Source: Anaerolineae bacterium
GTDB lineage: Bacteria > Chloroflexota > Anaerolineae > Aggregatilineales > Phototrophicaceae
Direction: 5' to 3'
Length of the DNA: 64,000 nucleotides
Assembly: GCA_022824465.1 (NCBI GenBank)
Contig: JAJDZV010000006.1
Span: 1 to 64,000 of the forward strand
The position numbers and the translations under genes are program-made. Of this stretch, positions 24,023-32,183 are shown piece by piece (the stretch's first letter is position 1; each line of letters starts with the position of its first letter). The notes under the pieces were generated by a model. That model searched no databases. It was not told the DNA's origin and saw nothing but the letters and a program-made list of their open reading frames with translations.

Positions 24023-25252
24023 TCACTTGATCTTGCGCTTGCGATAGCTGAGCAGCATGACAGTGGCGAAAACGCCGGAGGCGGCCCAAAACAAGAAGGG
24101 CGTATTCAAGGCCACCGGCGTCAAGGCGTTGCCCAGCGGCGGCGTAATCGTCGAGCCGATGTTCTGCCATACGCCGCCGAAGCCGAGGGCGCTGCCGACA
24201 AAGGCGATTTGCAGCCCTTCGACCTCGGTCATCGAAGCGCCCTTCAGCGCCATGAAGCTGTCGAATGTGAAGCCGGCCAGCGCCATCGCCAGCATGACGC
24301 CCCAGAAGTGATCGCCGACGACAAACATCAAGAACGTGCCGATGGTCATCATCGTCGTGCCAAAAGCCATGACGATGCGCCGATTGCCCAGCCGGTCGGA
24401 GAGATGTGATATCGGCACGACGCCGATCAAGCTGCAGAAGAAGAAGATGGTGATTGCGCTGTCGGCTTCAAGCGCGCCCCAGCCGATCTCCCGCAGGTAG
24501 GTCGGCACATAACCGACCAGGCCGCGCATCAAGCCAAGCACGCCAAAGACCGCCAGCGAGATAACCCACAATTCGCGAAAGCGAGCGACGTGCGCCAGGT
24601 TCCGCGCGATCTGCCGAATGTCGATGCGGGGGGCGGAGCGGCGCTCGGTCGGCGGATGAACCAGCGCCCAGATCGCGGCAAGCACGATCGCGCAAGCCCC
24701 CAGCAGGATGAGCACGGGCCGCCAGCCACCAAGAAGCGGCGAAAGCGCCGTCGCGCTCAAACGCGAGCCGAGCATCAAGCCGGTAGCGAAACCGGCCGAC
24801 ATCACGCCCTGCGCGAAGCCCAGCTGTCGCGAGGCGAACCATTCGCGATTCAGCTTGACGAAGTTCATCGGCAAGATCGGCTGGACCATGCCAAACAGAA
24901 ACGAGAAAAAGAACAGCGACCAGAAGTCGACGGCGACGCCGCGCAAGGCGCCGAAGAGCCCGGTCGCCAGGCAAAGCGCCACCAGCGTTCGGCGCGTCCC
25001 GAATACGTCAATGAAAGCCCCGCCAAGCAACGCGGTGAAGATGCCCATGCCGGTGCCTACGCCCCAGATCACGCCGATTTCGATCAGATCGAGCTGGAGC
25101 GATTCGGCGATTTCGCTGAACAGCGCCGACAAGCCGGTGGTGGGGAAGCCCATCAACAGGAAGCCGGACAACGTCACCATCGCCAGGATCACCCAGCGGT
25201 AGGCTGAATTCTGACGTTCGCTTGGGTCTTTTGGCGGCGCTAGCAATCGCAA
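24023..25252 (-). CDS. MFS transporter (tandem paralogue 2)
   Basis: 409-residue, twelve-helix major facilitator carrier. MFS loop signature GGAFIDVFGTRR after helix 3, and the second-half equivalent HLSDRLGNRR. The annotated start is a TTG at 25252; a TGA lies 18 nt upstream in frame and no ATG is available, so a non-ATG start is likely. The gene is the tandem duplicate of 22738-23907, 115 nt apart, with matching N-termini (KDPSERQNSAYRW). Duplicated carriers next to the M20 amidohydrolase gene suggest uptake or efflux of small organic anions or amino-acid derivatives, but this is only inference. Confidence 0.9.
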   Translation of the reverse strand: MRLLAPPKDPSERQNSAYRWVILAMVTLSGFLLMGFPTTGLSALFSEIAESLQLDLIEIGVIWGVGTGMGIFTALLGGAFIDVFGTRRTLVALCLATGLFGALRGVAVDFWSLFFFSFLFGMVQPILPMNFVKLNREWFASRQLGFAQGVMSAGFATGLMLGSRLSATALSPLLGGWRPVLILLGACAIVLAAIWALVHPPTERRSAPRIDIRQIARNLAHVARFRELWVISLAVFGVLGLMRGLVGYVPTYLREIGWGALEADSAITIFFFCSLIGVVPISHLSDRLGNRRIVMAFGTTMMTIGTFLMFVVGDHFWGVMLAMALAGFTFDSFMALKGASMTEVEGLQIAFVGSALGFGGVWQNIGSTITPPLGNALTPVALNTPFLFWAASGVFATVMLLSYRKRKIK

Positions 25253-25391
25253 GATGAGAATCGTCCGTCAAGGCAATCGGTTCATGGTATCGTAAAGCGT
25301 GCTAATGACAAGGCAGAGGCCCAGCTCGGCGCGGCAATCATCCAGGGCGCCATGCGCGCGGCGTCGGTAAGGAAGCCGCAGGCACGCGAAG

Positions 25392-25419
25392 TTGTGAGAT
25401 TACGTTTTGTAACTATAAT
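25392..25419 (+). promoter_or_regulatory. Promoter of M20 hydrolase gene
   Basis: TTGTGA (25392-25397), a 16-nt spacer and consensus TATAAT (25414-25419); leader of about 30 nt to the TTG start. Confidence 0.65.
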
Positions 25420-25456
25420 CTACTCTCAATTATTCAGGACGTGATGGAGAGACGCA

Positions 25457-26701
25457 TTGACGTCAGACGGCTGCAATCTCCGAGTGAACAGCGAGCGCCT
25501 GCGCGCGGATTTTGAGGCGCTATCCGACATCGGCGCCACGGTTGGCGGCGGCGTCTCCCGCTTGGCGCTCTCCAATGAAGATTTGGAAGCGCGCTCGTGG
25601 TTCGCCGACCGCATTGAAGAAGCGGGCTTGCAGGTCAAAGACGACGAAGTCGGCAACCTCAGCGGGTTGCTTTCCGCCGATGACGCGGGCGCCAAGACGC
25701 TGATGATCGGCTCGCACCTCGATACGGTGCCCAACGGCGGCCGCTACGATGGCGCGATCGGCGTCTTGGCCGCGCTTGAATGTCTGCGGCGAATCCACGA
25801 AACCGGCGTCAAGCCGCGATATCACCTCGAAGCGATCGACTTCACCGACGAAGAAGGCACCTGGAAATCGCTCTTCGGAAGCAATGGCATCATCGGCAAA
25901 ATCTCAAGCGACGACATCACCGACAGCCTGACCGACAATATGGCTTTTCGCGCCGCGCTCTATCGCGCCGGCATTATGCTGCCGGAATTGCAGAATGCCC
26001 GGCGCAATCCAGCGTCCATCCTGGGTTTCCTGGAGCTGCATATCGAGCAGGGAAAGATCCTGCACGAGCGCGGTCTGGATATCGGCATCGTCGACCGAAT
26101 CGTCGGGCGCGCGACCTACAATGTCGTATATCAAGGCGAAGCGGCGCATGCCGGCACCACCACCGCCGACGAACGTCACGATGCGCTGCAAGGCGCGGCC
26201 GCCTTCATCATCGCCGCGCACAAACGCCTCACCGAAGACTTCCCCGGGGGCGTCGTCAACTGCGGCGGCGTGAGCGTGATGCCGGAGAGCTTCAATGTCG
26301 TGCCGGCGGAAGCCTCCCTGCTGGTCGAATTTCGCCATCCCGATACGGCGACGCTCGGCGATATGGAGGCGCTGATGCTCGAACTGGCGCAGGAGTGCGC
26401 GGCGGCGCATCGTCTCACAGTCGCCACGGAACGCGTGATGCACCGCGCAGCCGAGCGCATGTCGGGTTATCTCACGCGGCAAATCGAAAGCGCCTGCCAG
26501 GCTGAAGGCGCGCGCTGCATGCCGATCGCCAGCTACAGCGGGCATAATGCGCAGATCATGAATCAGATGGCGCCGGCCGGCATGATCTTCTTGCCATCGG
26601 TCGACGGCATCAGCCATAATCCCCGAGAGTTCACCGAGTGGCGACACGTGGAGATCGGCGCCAATGTCTTGCTGCGCACGGTTTTGCAGTTGACTGTCTA
26701 G
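25457..26701 (+). CDS. M20-family N-carbamoyl-amino-acid / allantoate amidohydrolase
   Basis: Zinc- or manganese-dependent amidase of the hydantoinase/carbamoylase branch of peptidase M20, 414 residues. Metal ligands and catalytic residues are visible: SHLDTVPNGGRYDG (His87, Asp98), TDEEGTW (Glu132/133), LELHIEQG (His about 201), the AAHAGTT lid motif and the C-terminal GISHNPREFTEW histidine. These distinguish the AllC/HyuC/beta-ureidopropionase group from other M20 members. It probably releases ammonia or CO2 plus ammonia from a carbamoyl or ureido substrate. The start is TTG at 25457 with GGAGAG 8 nt upstream; no in-frame ATG fits. Next to tandem MFS genes and a Moco enzyme. Exact substrate not determinable. 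Confidence 0.92.
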   Translation: MTSDGCNLRVNSERLRADFEALSDIGATVGGGVSRLALSNEDLEARSWFADRIEEAGLQVKDDEVGNLSGLLSADDAGAKTLMIGSHLDTVPNGGRYDGAIGVLAALECLRRIHETGVKPRYHLEAIDFTDEEGTWKSLFGSNGIIGKISSDDITDSLTDNMAFRAALYRAGIMLPELQNARRNPASILGFLELHIEQGKILHERGLDIGIVDRIVGRATYNVVYQGEAAHAGTTTADERHDALQGAAAFIIAAHKRLTEDFPGGVVNCGGVSVMPESFNVVPAEASLLVEFRHPDTATLGDMEALMLELAQECAAAHRLTVATERVMHRAAERMSGYLTRQIESACQAEGARCMPIASYSGHNAQIMNQMAPAGMIFLPSVDGISHNPREFTEWRHVEIGANVLLRTVLQLTV

Positions 26702-26732
26702 GTCAGCCAGTTGTTGCTCGCCGCGGACTCAT

Positions 26733-26759
26733 GTAGGGGCGACTCATCAAGTCGCCCGC
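26733..26759. repeat. Dispersed GGGCGACT palindrome (best copy)
   Basis: GTAGGGGCGACTCATCAAGTCGCCCGC: GGGCGACT (26737-26744) and AGTCGCCC (26750-26757) form a perfect 8-bp stem with a CATCA loop. No T-tract follows, so it is not a standard terminator. Related copies lie at 27497, 32085, 32129 and 48283, with weaker ones elsewhere. Confidence 0.8.
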
Positions 26760-26787
26760 AAACGCGAGAAAAATCCAGGAAAGACCC

Positions 26788-27414
26788 ATGTCACACCTCA
26801 CCCGCCGCGCAAAAGAACGACAAATGCGGGACGCCGGGCGCTTGCCCAAAGGTCAGTCGCTTACCGAGAAATTTCCCGTGCTCACTTATGGACCGACGCC
26901 CAAGTTCAATCCCGAGATCTGGGACTTACGCGTTTTCGGCGCGGTGAAGCGCGAGCGACGCTGGACCTGGGAGGAATTCATCCAACTTCCCACGCGGCAG
27001 ATGACGGTCGATATCCACTGCGTCACGCGCTGGAGCAAATTCGACACGACCTGGGAAGGCGTCATGTTCCGCGACTTTCTGCGCGAACTCGAGCTGACTG
27101 AGGCGGCGCGCTACGTCATCGCTCATTGCGATTACGGCTACACGACCAACCTGCCGCTGGAAGCCATGGACGACGATGATGTTATGCTCGCCACCAAATA
27201 CGAAGGTCGCTGGCTGCATGAGCCCGACTTGATCGAGCACGGCGGTCCTCTGCGCATGGTGGTGCCCAAGCGCTACTTCTGGAAGAGCGCAAAGTTCCTG
27301 CGCGCCCTCGAGTTCAGCCCGGTGGACAAGCCGGGCTTTTGGGAGGCGGGGGCATATCACAATGAGGGCGATCCCTTCAAAGAGGAGCGCTTCAACCGGC
27401 GGGGCGTCTACTAG
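26788..27414 (+). CDS. Sulfite-oxidase-like molybdopterin oxidoreductase
   Basis: 208-residue soluble protein consisting only of the molybdopterin-binding domain of the sulfite oxidase/MsrP family. The cysteine that coordinates molybdenum is in DIHCVTRW (Cys78), followed by the typical WSKFDTTWEGV, CDYGYTTNLPLE and GGPLRMVVPKRYFWKSAKF blocks. There is no signal peptide or twin-arginine motif and no haem or dimerisation domain, so this is the short cytoplasmic type often annotated as sulfite oxidase-like. AGGAAAG lies just upstream of the ATG. Electron partner unknown; the physiological substrate could be a sulfoxide, sulfite or an N-oxide. Confidence 0.9.
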   Translation: MSHLTRRAKERQMRDAGRLPKGQSLTEKFPVLTYGPTPKFNPEIWDLRVFGAVKRERRWTWEEFIQLPTRQMTVDIHCVTRWSKFDTTWEGVMFRDFLRELELTEAARYVIAHCDYGYTTNLPLEAMDDDDVMLATKYEGRWLHEPDLIEHGGPLRMVVPKRYFWKSAKFLRALEFSPVDKPGFWEAGAYHNEGDPFKEERFNRRGVY

Positions 27415-27715
27415 CGCGTCAAGGTCGGCGCGTCCGCGGGAGTGGCGAAAAACGAGGACATGTCAACCAATAATCCTGTCTCAGAAACCATAAACTGTAG
27501 GGGCGAGCCTTGGCTCTCCCGTATCAGATGCCCCGAACGCGCGTGATCATATCTTCGTGATTCGCCACTCCCCGTCCGCAAATCGTTTGCCCCGCGTCCA
27601 GGCACTGGGTAGAATCTGCAATAGACGCTTGAGGGAATAGAGGGAAAGGAGGCGAGCCTGGTAGCAAGCGCAATAAAGGGTCTCAAAAGTGTTTAGAGCT
27701 TGGAAAGGAATAGTC
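27415..27715. other. Intergenic region with palindrome and promoter
   Basis: 301 nt. It contains a segment CAACCAATAATCCTGTCTC (27463-27481) that resembles one at 36099-36118, then a GGGCGAGCC/GGCTCTCCC hairpin (27501-27520). A TAGAAT -10-like box (27610-27615) with TTTGCC 18 nt upstream (27586-27591) may drive the third sugar operon. No gene seen. Confidence 0.55.
27497..27520. repeat. Dispersed GGGCGA palindrome copy
   Basis: TGTAGGGGCGAGCC then GGCTCTCCC: a 9-bp stem with one mismatch and a 2-nt loop, preceded by the same TGTAGG lead-in as the copies at 26733 and 32085. Confidence 0.6.
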
Positions 27716-28993
27716 ATGAATAGACACAGAATGTCGCGCCTTCTCTTCTTCTTCACGCTGGTCTTGCTAGTCAGCGCGATGCCGGTCGCGGGGCAGGAGG
27801 CGGTCGAGTTGAGTTGGATCACGGACCTGCCCGGCGCCGAAGAAGTCGCCGCCCGCTTCAGCGAATACCACCCGCACATCACCGTTCGCGTGGACAAGGT
27901 CTCTTTCCGCGAGGTCTTCCAGCAGAACCAAATCCGTCTCGGCTCGGGCTCGCCGGAGCCGGACATCGTGAGCGTGGACGCGCCGGTGGTCGCCTCTTAC
28001 GGTTTCCGCGGCTGGCTCTTGCCCTTGGACGATGTCTTCCCGGCCGAGCAGATTGATGGCTGGGTCGATGCGCTGCACGAGTCCAGCATGTACGATGGGC
28101 AACTCTTGGCGCCGCCAATTTGGAATTCGGCGCAGGTCATGTTTTACAACGCGGATCTGCTCGAAGCGGCTGGACTCGCGGGGCCGGCCGCCGATGAACG
28201 ATGGACCTGGGAACAGGTGACGGAAGCGGCGCAAGCCATGGCCACTGATGCCGATGACGATGGCGTCAACGATGTCTGGGGCTTGCAATTCGGTCAGTAC
28301 AACCGGATCTATCAACTTCAGCCGATTCCGGAGAGCCTGCCGACCGCGGTCTTGGGCGAAGACGCCTTGACCGTCGAAGGCATTATCGATTCCGACGACT
28401 GGGTCAAAGCCTTCACCTGGTTTGGCGACCTGCACAATGCCCTGGGCGTTTCGCCGCAAGGGGGCATCAGTTCGGGCGAGCTCTTCCGCAACAACCAATT
28501 GGGCTTGTATGTCGATGGCGGCTGGATGATCAATCAGTTCATCAACGATCCGCTGGAATTCAACTGGGGCGCAGCGCCGCATCCCTATTGGGAAGGCGGA
28601 GAGGTCACGGTGCCCGGCGATAGCTGGCACCTGGGCGTAAACGCCAACACCGAGCATCCCGAGGCGGCGGTTGAATTTGTCAAGTTCGCCAGTTCCGAAG
28701 AAGCCGGTCGCCTTTGGTTCGATGTTTGGGGCGTATGGCCCGCGCACAAGGCGATGCTTGCGGAATTCGCCGAAGACCCGGCCAATGCCGAATTCCCGCA
28801 GAAGGCATTTGTAGTGGCTGCCAACGAAGCGCCATTCGTCACGCCGCGTCCGCTGACTGTCGGCTACCTCGAGTATGAAGAAATCCTCTCGGACGCATTT
28901 GAGGATATCCGCAATGGCGCGGACGTCGCCGAAGCGCTAAGCCAGGCGGCGGGACGCATCCAACGCGAGATGGACAAGTACCGCCCGCAATAA
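27716..28993 (+). CDS. Extracellular sugar-binding protein (third ABC system)
   Basis: Family 1 solute-binding protein of 425 residues, start ATG 27716 with GGAAAGGA 7-8 nt upstream. Signal peptide MNRHRMSRLLFFFTLVLLVS...VAGQ. The mature region has VELSWITDLPGAEEVAARFSEYHPHI at the start, SPEPDIVSVDAPV, QVMFYNADLLEAAGL and the second-lobe DSWHLGVNANTEHPEAAVEFVKF segment. An acidic DADDDGVNDVWGL loop resembles a calcium-binding insert seen in some of these proteins. Downstream: hairpin, then two permeases and a zinc dehydrogenase, so the imported compound may be a polyol or sugar oxidised by that enzyme; this last point is inference. Confidence 0.93.
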   Translation: MNRHRMSRLLFFFTLVLLVSAMPVAGQEAVELSWITDLPGAEEVAARFSEYHPHITVRVDKVSFREVFQQNQIRLGSGSPEPDIVSVDAPVVASYGFRGWLLPLDDVFPAEQIDGWVDALHESSMYDGQLLAPPIWNSAQVMFYNADLLEAAGLAGPAADERWTWEQVTEAAQAMATDADDDGVNDVWGLQFGQYNRIYQLQPIPESLPTAVLGEDALTVEGIIDSDDWVKAFTWFGDLHNALGVSPQGGISSGELFRNNQLGLYVDGGWMINQFINDPLEFNWGAAPHPYWEGGEVTVPGDSWHLGVNANTEHPEAAVEFVKFASSEEAGRLWFDVWGVWPAHKAMLAEFAEDPANAEFPQKAFVVAANEAPFVTPRPLTVGYLEYEEILSDAFEDIRNGADVAEALSQAAGRIQREMDKYRPQ

Positions 28994-29014
28994 TCGCCAC
29001 GCGGCGATAACGAG

Positions 29015-29041
29015 GTCGGGGCATCCGTGCCCCGGCCCGAC
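29015..29041. repeat. Intergenic hairpin between binding-protein and permease genes
   Basis: GGGGCA (29018-29023) pairs with TGCCCC (29028-29033) around TCCG. Outer GGTC and GACC can add to the stem. No T-run follows, fitting an mRNA-stabilising or partial attenuating loop. Confidence 0.65.
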
Positions 29042-29056
29042 CACCACGGTGCCGCC

Positions 29057-29932
29057 ATGCTGACGCGCGTTCGAATCGAGCGCTGGACGCCTTATATGTT
29101 CTTGGCGCCCGCCATCCTATTGCTCATCGTCTTTCGCTATATCCCCATCCTACTCGGCTTCGAGGAGTCGCTCTTCACCAACGCCTTGAGCCAGGTCGGC
29201 GGGCGTCGCTTCGTCGGGCTGGACAACTTCCTGCTACTCTATGAAGATCCGGTCGTCTGGCAATCCTTTCAGGTCACGCTGGTTTTCAGCCTGGTGGTCA
29301 ATCCGCTGCAAGTGGGTTTGGCGCTGCTGTTAGCCGAGCTGATCAATCAGCGGGTGCCGGGCATCGCGGTCTTCCGCGCCATCTACCTGGTGCCGCTGGC
29401 AATTTCGATCAACGTCACCGCCATCGCCTGGGGCTTGGCGCTTGACCCCAACTACGGCTTAATCAACGGCGTGCTCCGGACACTCGGCTTGCCGCGCCAG
29501 CCCTTCCTGATCCATCCCAGCCAAGCGCTCTGGTCAATTATCGGCATCATCAGTTGGATCGGCGTGCCTTACTGGAGCCTCTTCTTCCTGGCGGGCTTGC
29601 AGGGCATCTCCTCCGACGTGCTGGAGTCGGCGCATGTGGATGGCGCCAGCAGCCTTCGCACCTTCATCTCTATCAAGCTGCCTCTGCTTCGCCGCGTCAT
29701 CGCCTTCGTGCTCGTCACCGATACCGTGACGAACTTCACGCTGTTTGCTCCGGTCTATTTGTTGACGCGCGGGGGACCGCAACTGTCTACTCATCTCGTG
29801 ATGTATGAGGCTTGGCGCCGGGGCCTGGTCTACGGTGATATCGGCATCGCCTCCGCCATCATTTCTGTCCTGGTCATCGTCGTCATCATCTTCGTCGCGG
29901 TGGAATTCATCGTCTTACGGCCACAACATTAG
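29057..29932 (+). CDS. Sugar ABC transporter permease (MalF-type)
   Basis: 291-residue permease from ATG 29057; the frame opens earlier (GTG 29027), but that codon lies inside the intergenic hairpin. Six membrane helices, N-terminal ERWTPYMFLAPAILLLIVFRY, and an EAA-type loop (SDVLESAHVDGASSLRTFISIKLP). Near the C-terminus FAPVYLLTRGGPQLST is the common permease motif. Part of the third CUT1 importer, between the binding protein and the second permease. Confidence 0.93.
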   Translation: MLTRVRIERWTPYMFLAPAILLLIVFRYIPILLGFEESLFTNALSQVGGRRFVGLDNFLLLYEDPVVWQSFQVTLVFSLVVNPLQVGLALLLAELINQRVPGIAVFRAIYLVPLAISINVTAIAWGLALDPNYGLINGVLRTLGLPRQPFLIHPSQALWSIIGIISWIGVPYWSLFFLAGLQGISSDVLESAHVDGASSLRTFISIKLPLLRRVIAFVLVTDTVTNFTLFAPVYLLTRGGPQLSTHLVMYEAWRRGLVYGDIGIASAIISVLVIVVIIFVAVEFIVLRPQH

Positions 29933-29941
29933 GGGTTTGGC

Positions 29942-30850
29942 ATGCACCAAGATTCGCCAAGCGATCACGATTCCGCGCGCGGCTTCCGCCTCGAGCCAGC
30001 CACCATCACGCGGCTGCGCAAGTGGCGGCGCTACGCGCTGCTCTATTGCCTGCTCATCGCTCTTGCCATCCTCATACTATTGCCAATCGCCTGGATCATC
30101 GCCTCATCGTTTACCACGCGCGAGACGGTGTGGAAGAATGTATTGCCCTTTTCCTGGCGCGCCTTCTTCCCGACCGAGCCCACGCTTGACGCCTATCATG
30201 CCATCTTCGAGAAAGACTTCGGTCGAGCGCTGCTCAATACATTTTTCCTCGGCGCGGTGACCGTCGTCGTCGGCATCGCGGTGGGCGCCATGGCCGGCTT
30301 CGCCTTCGCCCGCCTGCAGTTCCGCGGCAAGAATCTTCTCTTCGCGTTAGTCGTCTTCAGCTTCATGATTCCGGGCGATCTGACGGTCATCCCCTCTTTC
30401 GTGCTCGTGCGCGACCTGGGCTGGCTGAATACCTGGCAAGGACTGATCGTGCCTGGCTTGGCAAATGGCATTGTTATCTTCCTGTTTCGCCAATTCTTCG
30501 CCGAAATCCCGCAGGACCTGATTGATGCGCCCCGCGTCGACGGAGCGACCTGGACGCAAGTCTTTTTGCGCATCGTCTTGCCGATTTCGTTGCCGGCCGT
30601 CATCAGCGCCGGCGTCATCCTTTTCCTTGGGCAATGGAACAACTTCTTCTGGCCGCTGCTGGTGGCGCCGACGCCGGAGCTGCGGGTTGTGCAAGTGGCG
30701 GTATCCATTATCGGCGTGGAGCAACAGGTTAGCCTGTGGGAGCAGATGTTCGCCAGCTCGACCCTGGCTATGCTGGTACCCGTGCTCTTGATCCTGCCCT
30801 TCCAGCGCTACTATGTCGGCGGGATTCTCGGCTCGGGCTTGAAAGGTTGA
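29942..30850 (+). CDS. Sugar ABC transporter permease (MalG-type)
   Basis: 302-residue permease starting 9 nt after the previous gene, with AGGGG upstream of the ATG. Helix 1 is LLYCLLIALAILILLPIAWIIASS; the EAA loop is IPQDLIDAPRVDGATWTQVFLRIVLP, and it ends in RYYVGGILGSGLKG as in other MalG proteins. Completes the third importer; no ATPase in the cluster. Confidence 0.93.
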   Translation: MHQDSPSDHDSARGFRLEPATITRLRKWRRYALLYCLLIALAILILLPIAWIIASSFTTRETVWKNVLPFSWRAFFPTEPTLDAYHAIFEKDFGRALLNTFFLGAVTVVVGIAVGAMAGFAFARLQFRGKNLLFALVVFSFMIPGDLTVIPSFVLVRDLGWLNTWQGLIVPGLANGIVIFLFRQFFAEIPQDLIDAPRVDGATWTQVFLRIVLPISLPAVISAGVILFLGQWNNFFWPLLVAPTPELRVVQVAVSIIGVEQQVSLWEQMFASSTLAMLVPVLLILPFQRYYVGGILGSGLKG

Positions 30851-30868
30851 GCGGCGCTTTGGGGAGGT

Positions 30869-30900
30869 CAATCGTGAGCGGATGCAATCGTGAGCGGGCA
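30869..30900. repeat. 16-bp tandem duplication at start of small ORF
   Basis: CAATCGTGAGCGGATG (30869-30884) is followed directly by CAATCGTGAGCGGGCA (30885-30900), identical over the first 13 bases. Confidence 0.7.
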
Positions 30901-30966
30901 CAATCTTTCATCGCCCTGCAGAAGCAGTTTCTCGCTGGGCTGAGGGTCGGCGCGGTCCAAGCCTGA
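30874..30966 (+). CDS. Possible 30-residue leader ORF coupled to zinc dehydrogenase gene
   Basis: GTG at 30874 has a strong GGGGAGGT ribosome site 5 nt upstream (30861-30868). The 30-codon frame (MSGCNRERAQ...LRVGAVQA) ends in TGA at 30964-30966, which overlaps the dehydrogenase ATG as TGATG. The dehydrogenase has no good ribosome site of its own, so translation of this ORF would feed it by termination-reinitiation. It is not a membrane or signal peptide and resembles nothing I know. It could be a regulatory leader, or a remnant in which only the ribosome site matters. Confidence 0.45.
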   Translation: MSGCNRERAQSFIALQKQFLAGLRVGAVQA

Positions 30967-32066
30967 TGCAAATACAAGCCGCCATCCTCAACGCGCCAAA
31001 TGGACGCTTCCAGATCGACACGGTCGAGCTTGATCCGCCGGCTGAGGGTGAAGTCCTGGTCAAGCTTGCGGCTAGTGGCGTCTGCCGCAGCGATTGGCGT
31101 GTGGCTATCGGCACAGCGCCCAAGCCCATGCCGATGATCGCCGGGCACGAAGGCGCGGGCATCGTCGAAGCGATTGGACCCGGCGTCGCGGGCCTTACGC
31201 CGGGCGATCATGTCGCCTTCATCTGGGCGCCGGCTTGCGGCGACTGCTATTACTGCAATGGCGGCAAGCCCAACCTCTGCGCCACATTCACGCAACTGCT
31301 GGCGACAGGCCTGCAAGCCGATGGGAAATCGCGAATCCGCTGGCGGGGCGAGCCTGTCCATATTCTCGCCGGTTTGGGCGCCTTCGCCGAATATGCCGTC
31401 GTTCGGGCGGAAAGCTGCCTGCCGATCCGCCGGGATATCCCGTTGGAGCTGGCGGCGGTGACGGGCTGCGCGGTGGCGACTGGCGTAGGCGCAGCCATGA
31501 ACACAGCCGCGGTCAAGCCCGGCGCGAGCGTCGCCGTCTTCGGCGTTGGCGGCGTCGGCTTGAACATCATCCAGGGCGCGCGGCTCTGCGGCGCTCATCC
31601 CATCATCGCCGTCGATGCGGACGAGGCAAAGCTGACGCTCGCCGGGGAATTCGGCGCGACGCACTCGTTGCCTTCAGACGGGGCCGCCATCAGTCGCATC
31701 CAGGCGCTAAGCGGCGGCCGCGGCGCGGATTATGTTTTCGAAGCGGCCGGCCTACCCGCGCTGCAGGAAGTCGCTTTCCGCGCCCTGCGCCCCGGCGGAC
31801 AGTTGACACTGGTTGGCACGGCGCCCGATGACAGCGTCACCGCCTTGCCCGCCGCAAAGATCACCCGGTCGGAGTTGTGCATCCGCGGCAGTTTCTATGG
31901 CTCATGCCATCCGCGGCGGGACATTCCGCGCCTGCTCAACCTCTATGCCGCTGGCAAGCTCAAGTTGCGCGAATTGATCACGCGGACGTATCGGTTGGAG
32001 CAAATTAACGAGGCCTACGCCGACCTGGTCCAAGGCAAACTCGCGCGGGGCGTGATCGTATTTTGA
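30966..32066 (+). CDS. Zinc-dependent alcohol dehydrogenase (class III-like MDR)
   Basis: Medium-chain NAD(P)-dependent dehydrogenase, 366 residues. Catalytic zinc ligands Cys40 and GHE (His61, Glu62); structural zinc lobe with four cysteines at 91, 94, 97 and 105 (CGDCYYCNGGKPNLC). The nucleotide-binding GxGGVG occurs as VFGVGGVGLNIIQGA in mid-protein. The sequence pattern (ASGVCRSDW, AVATGVGAAMNTA) is that of the AdhC/formaldehyde-dehydrogenase-like group, which acts on alcohols, aldehydes conjugated to thiols, or polyols. Follows the third sugar ABC system and may oxidise the imported compound. Start ATG at 30966 overlaps the stop of a possible leader ORF. Confidence 0.93.
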   Translation: MQIQAAILNAPNGRFQIDTVELDPPAEGEVLVKLAASGVCRSDWRVAIGTAPKPMPMIAGHEGAGIVEAIGPGVAGLTPGDHVAFIWAPACGDCYYCNGGKPNLCATFTQLLATGLQADGKSRIRWRGEPVHILAGLGAFAEYAVVRAESCLPIRRDIPLELAAVTGCAVATGVGAAMNTAAVKPGASVAVFGVGGVGLNIIQGARLCGAHPIIAVDADEAKLTLAGEFGATHSLPSDGAAISRIQALSGGRGADYVFEAAGLPALQEVAFRALRPGGQLTLVGTAPDDSVTALPAAKITRSELCIRGSFYGSCHPRRDIPRLLNLYAAGKLKLRELITRTYRLEQINEAYADLVQGKLARGVIVF

Positions 32067-32084
32067 CACTGCATCCCAAGTCTG

Positions 32085-32152
32085 TAGGGGCGACCTAGCA
32101 ATTCGCCCGCAAAAAAAGAGAAGAAAACGGGCGACTTGATAAGCCGCCCCTG
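32085..32152. repeat. Two inverted copies of the GGGCGAC palindrome
   Basis: TGTAGGGGCGACCTAGCAA then TTCGCCCGC (32085-32110), a purine-rich spacer, and CGGGCGACTTGATAAGCCGCCCCT (32128-32151) in the opposite orientation. Both lie between the convergent dehydrogenase and CoxM-type genes, a position where a bidirectional terminator would be expected. Confidence 0.7.
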
Positions 32153-32183
32153 AATTCACATCTTGTCGATTCTGACGTTGCCG

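Noticed and set aside
26733..27520. CRISPR array
   Set aside because: The repeats are isolated palindromes with variable loops and irregular distances, without regular spacers or cas genes.
29057..29090. GTTCGAATC-like tRNA T-loop signature
   Set aside because: Lies within the permease frame and no cloverleaf can be formed around it.
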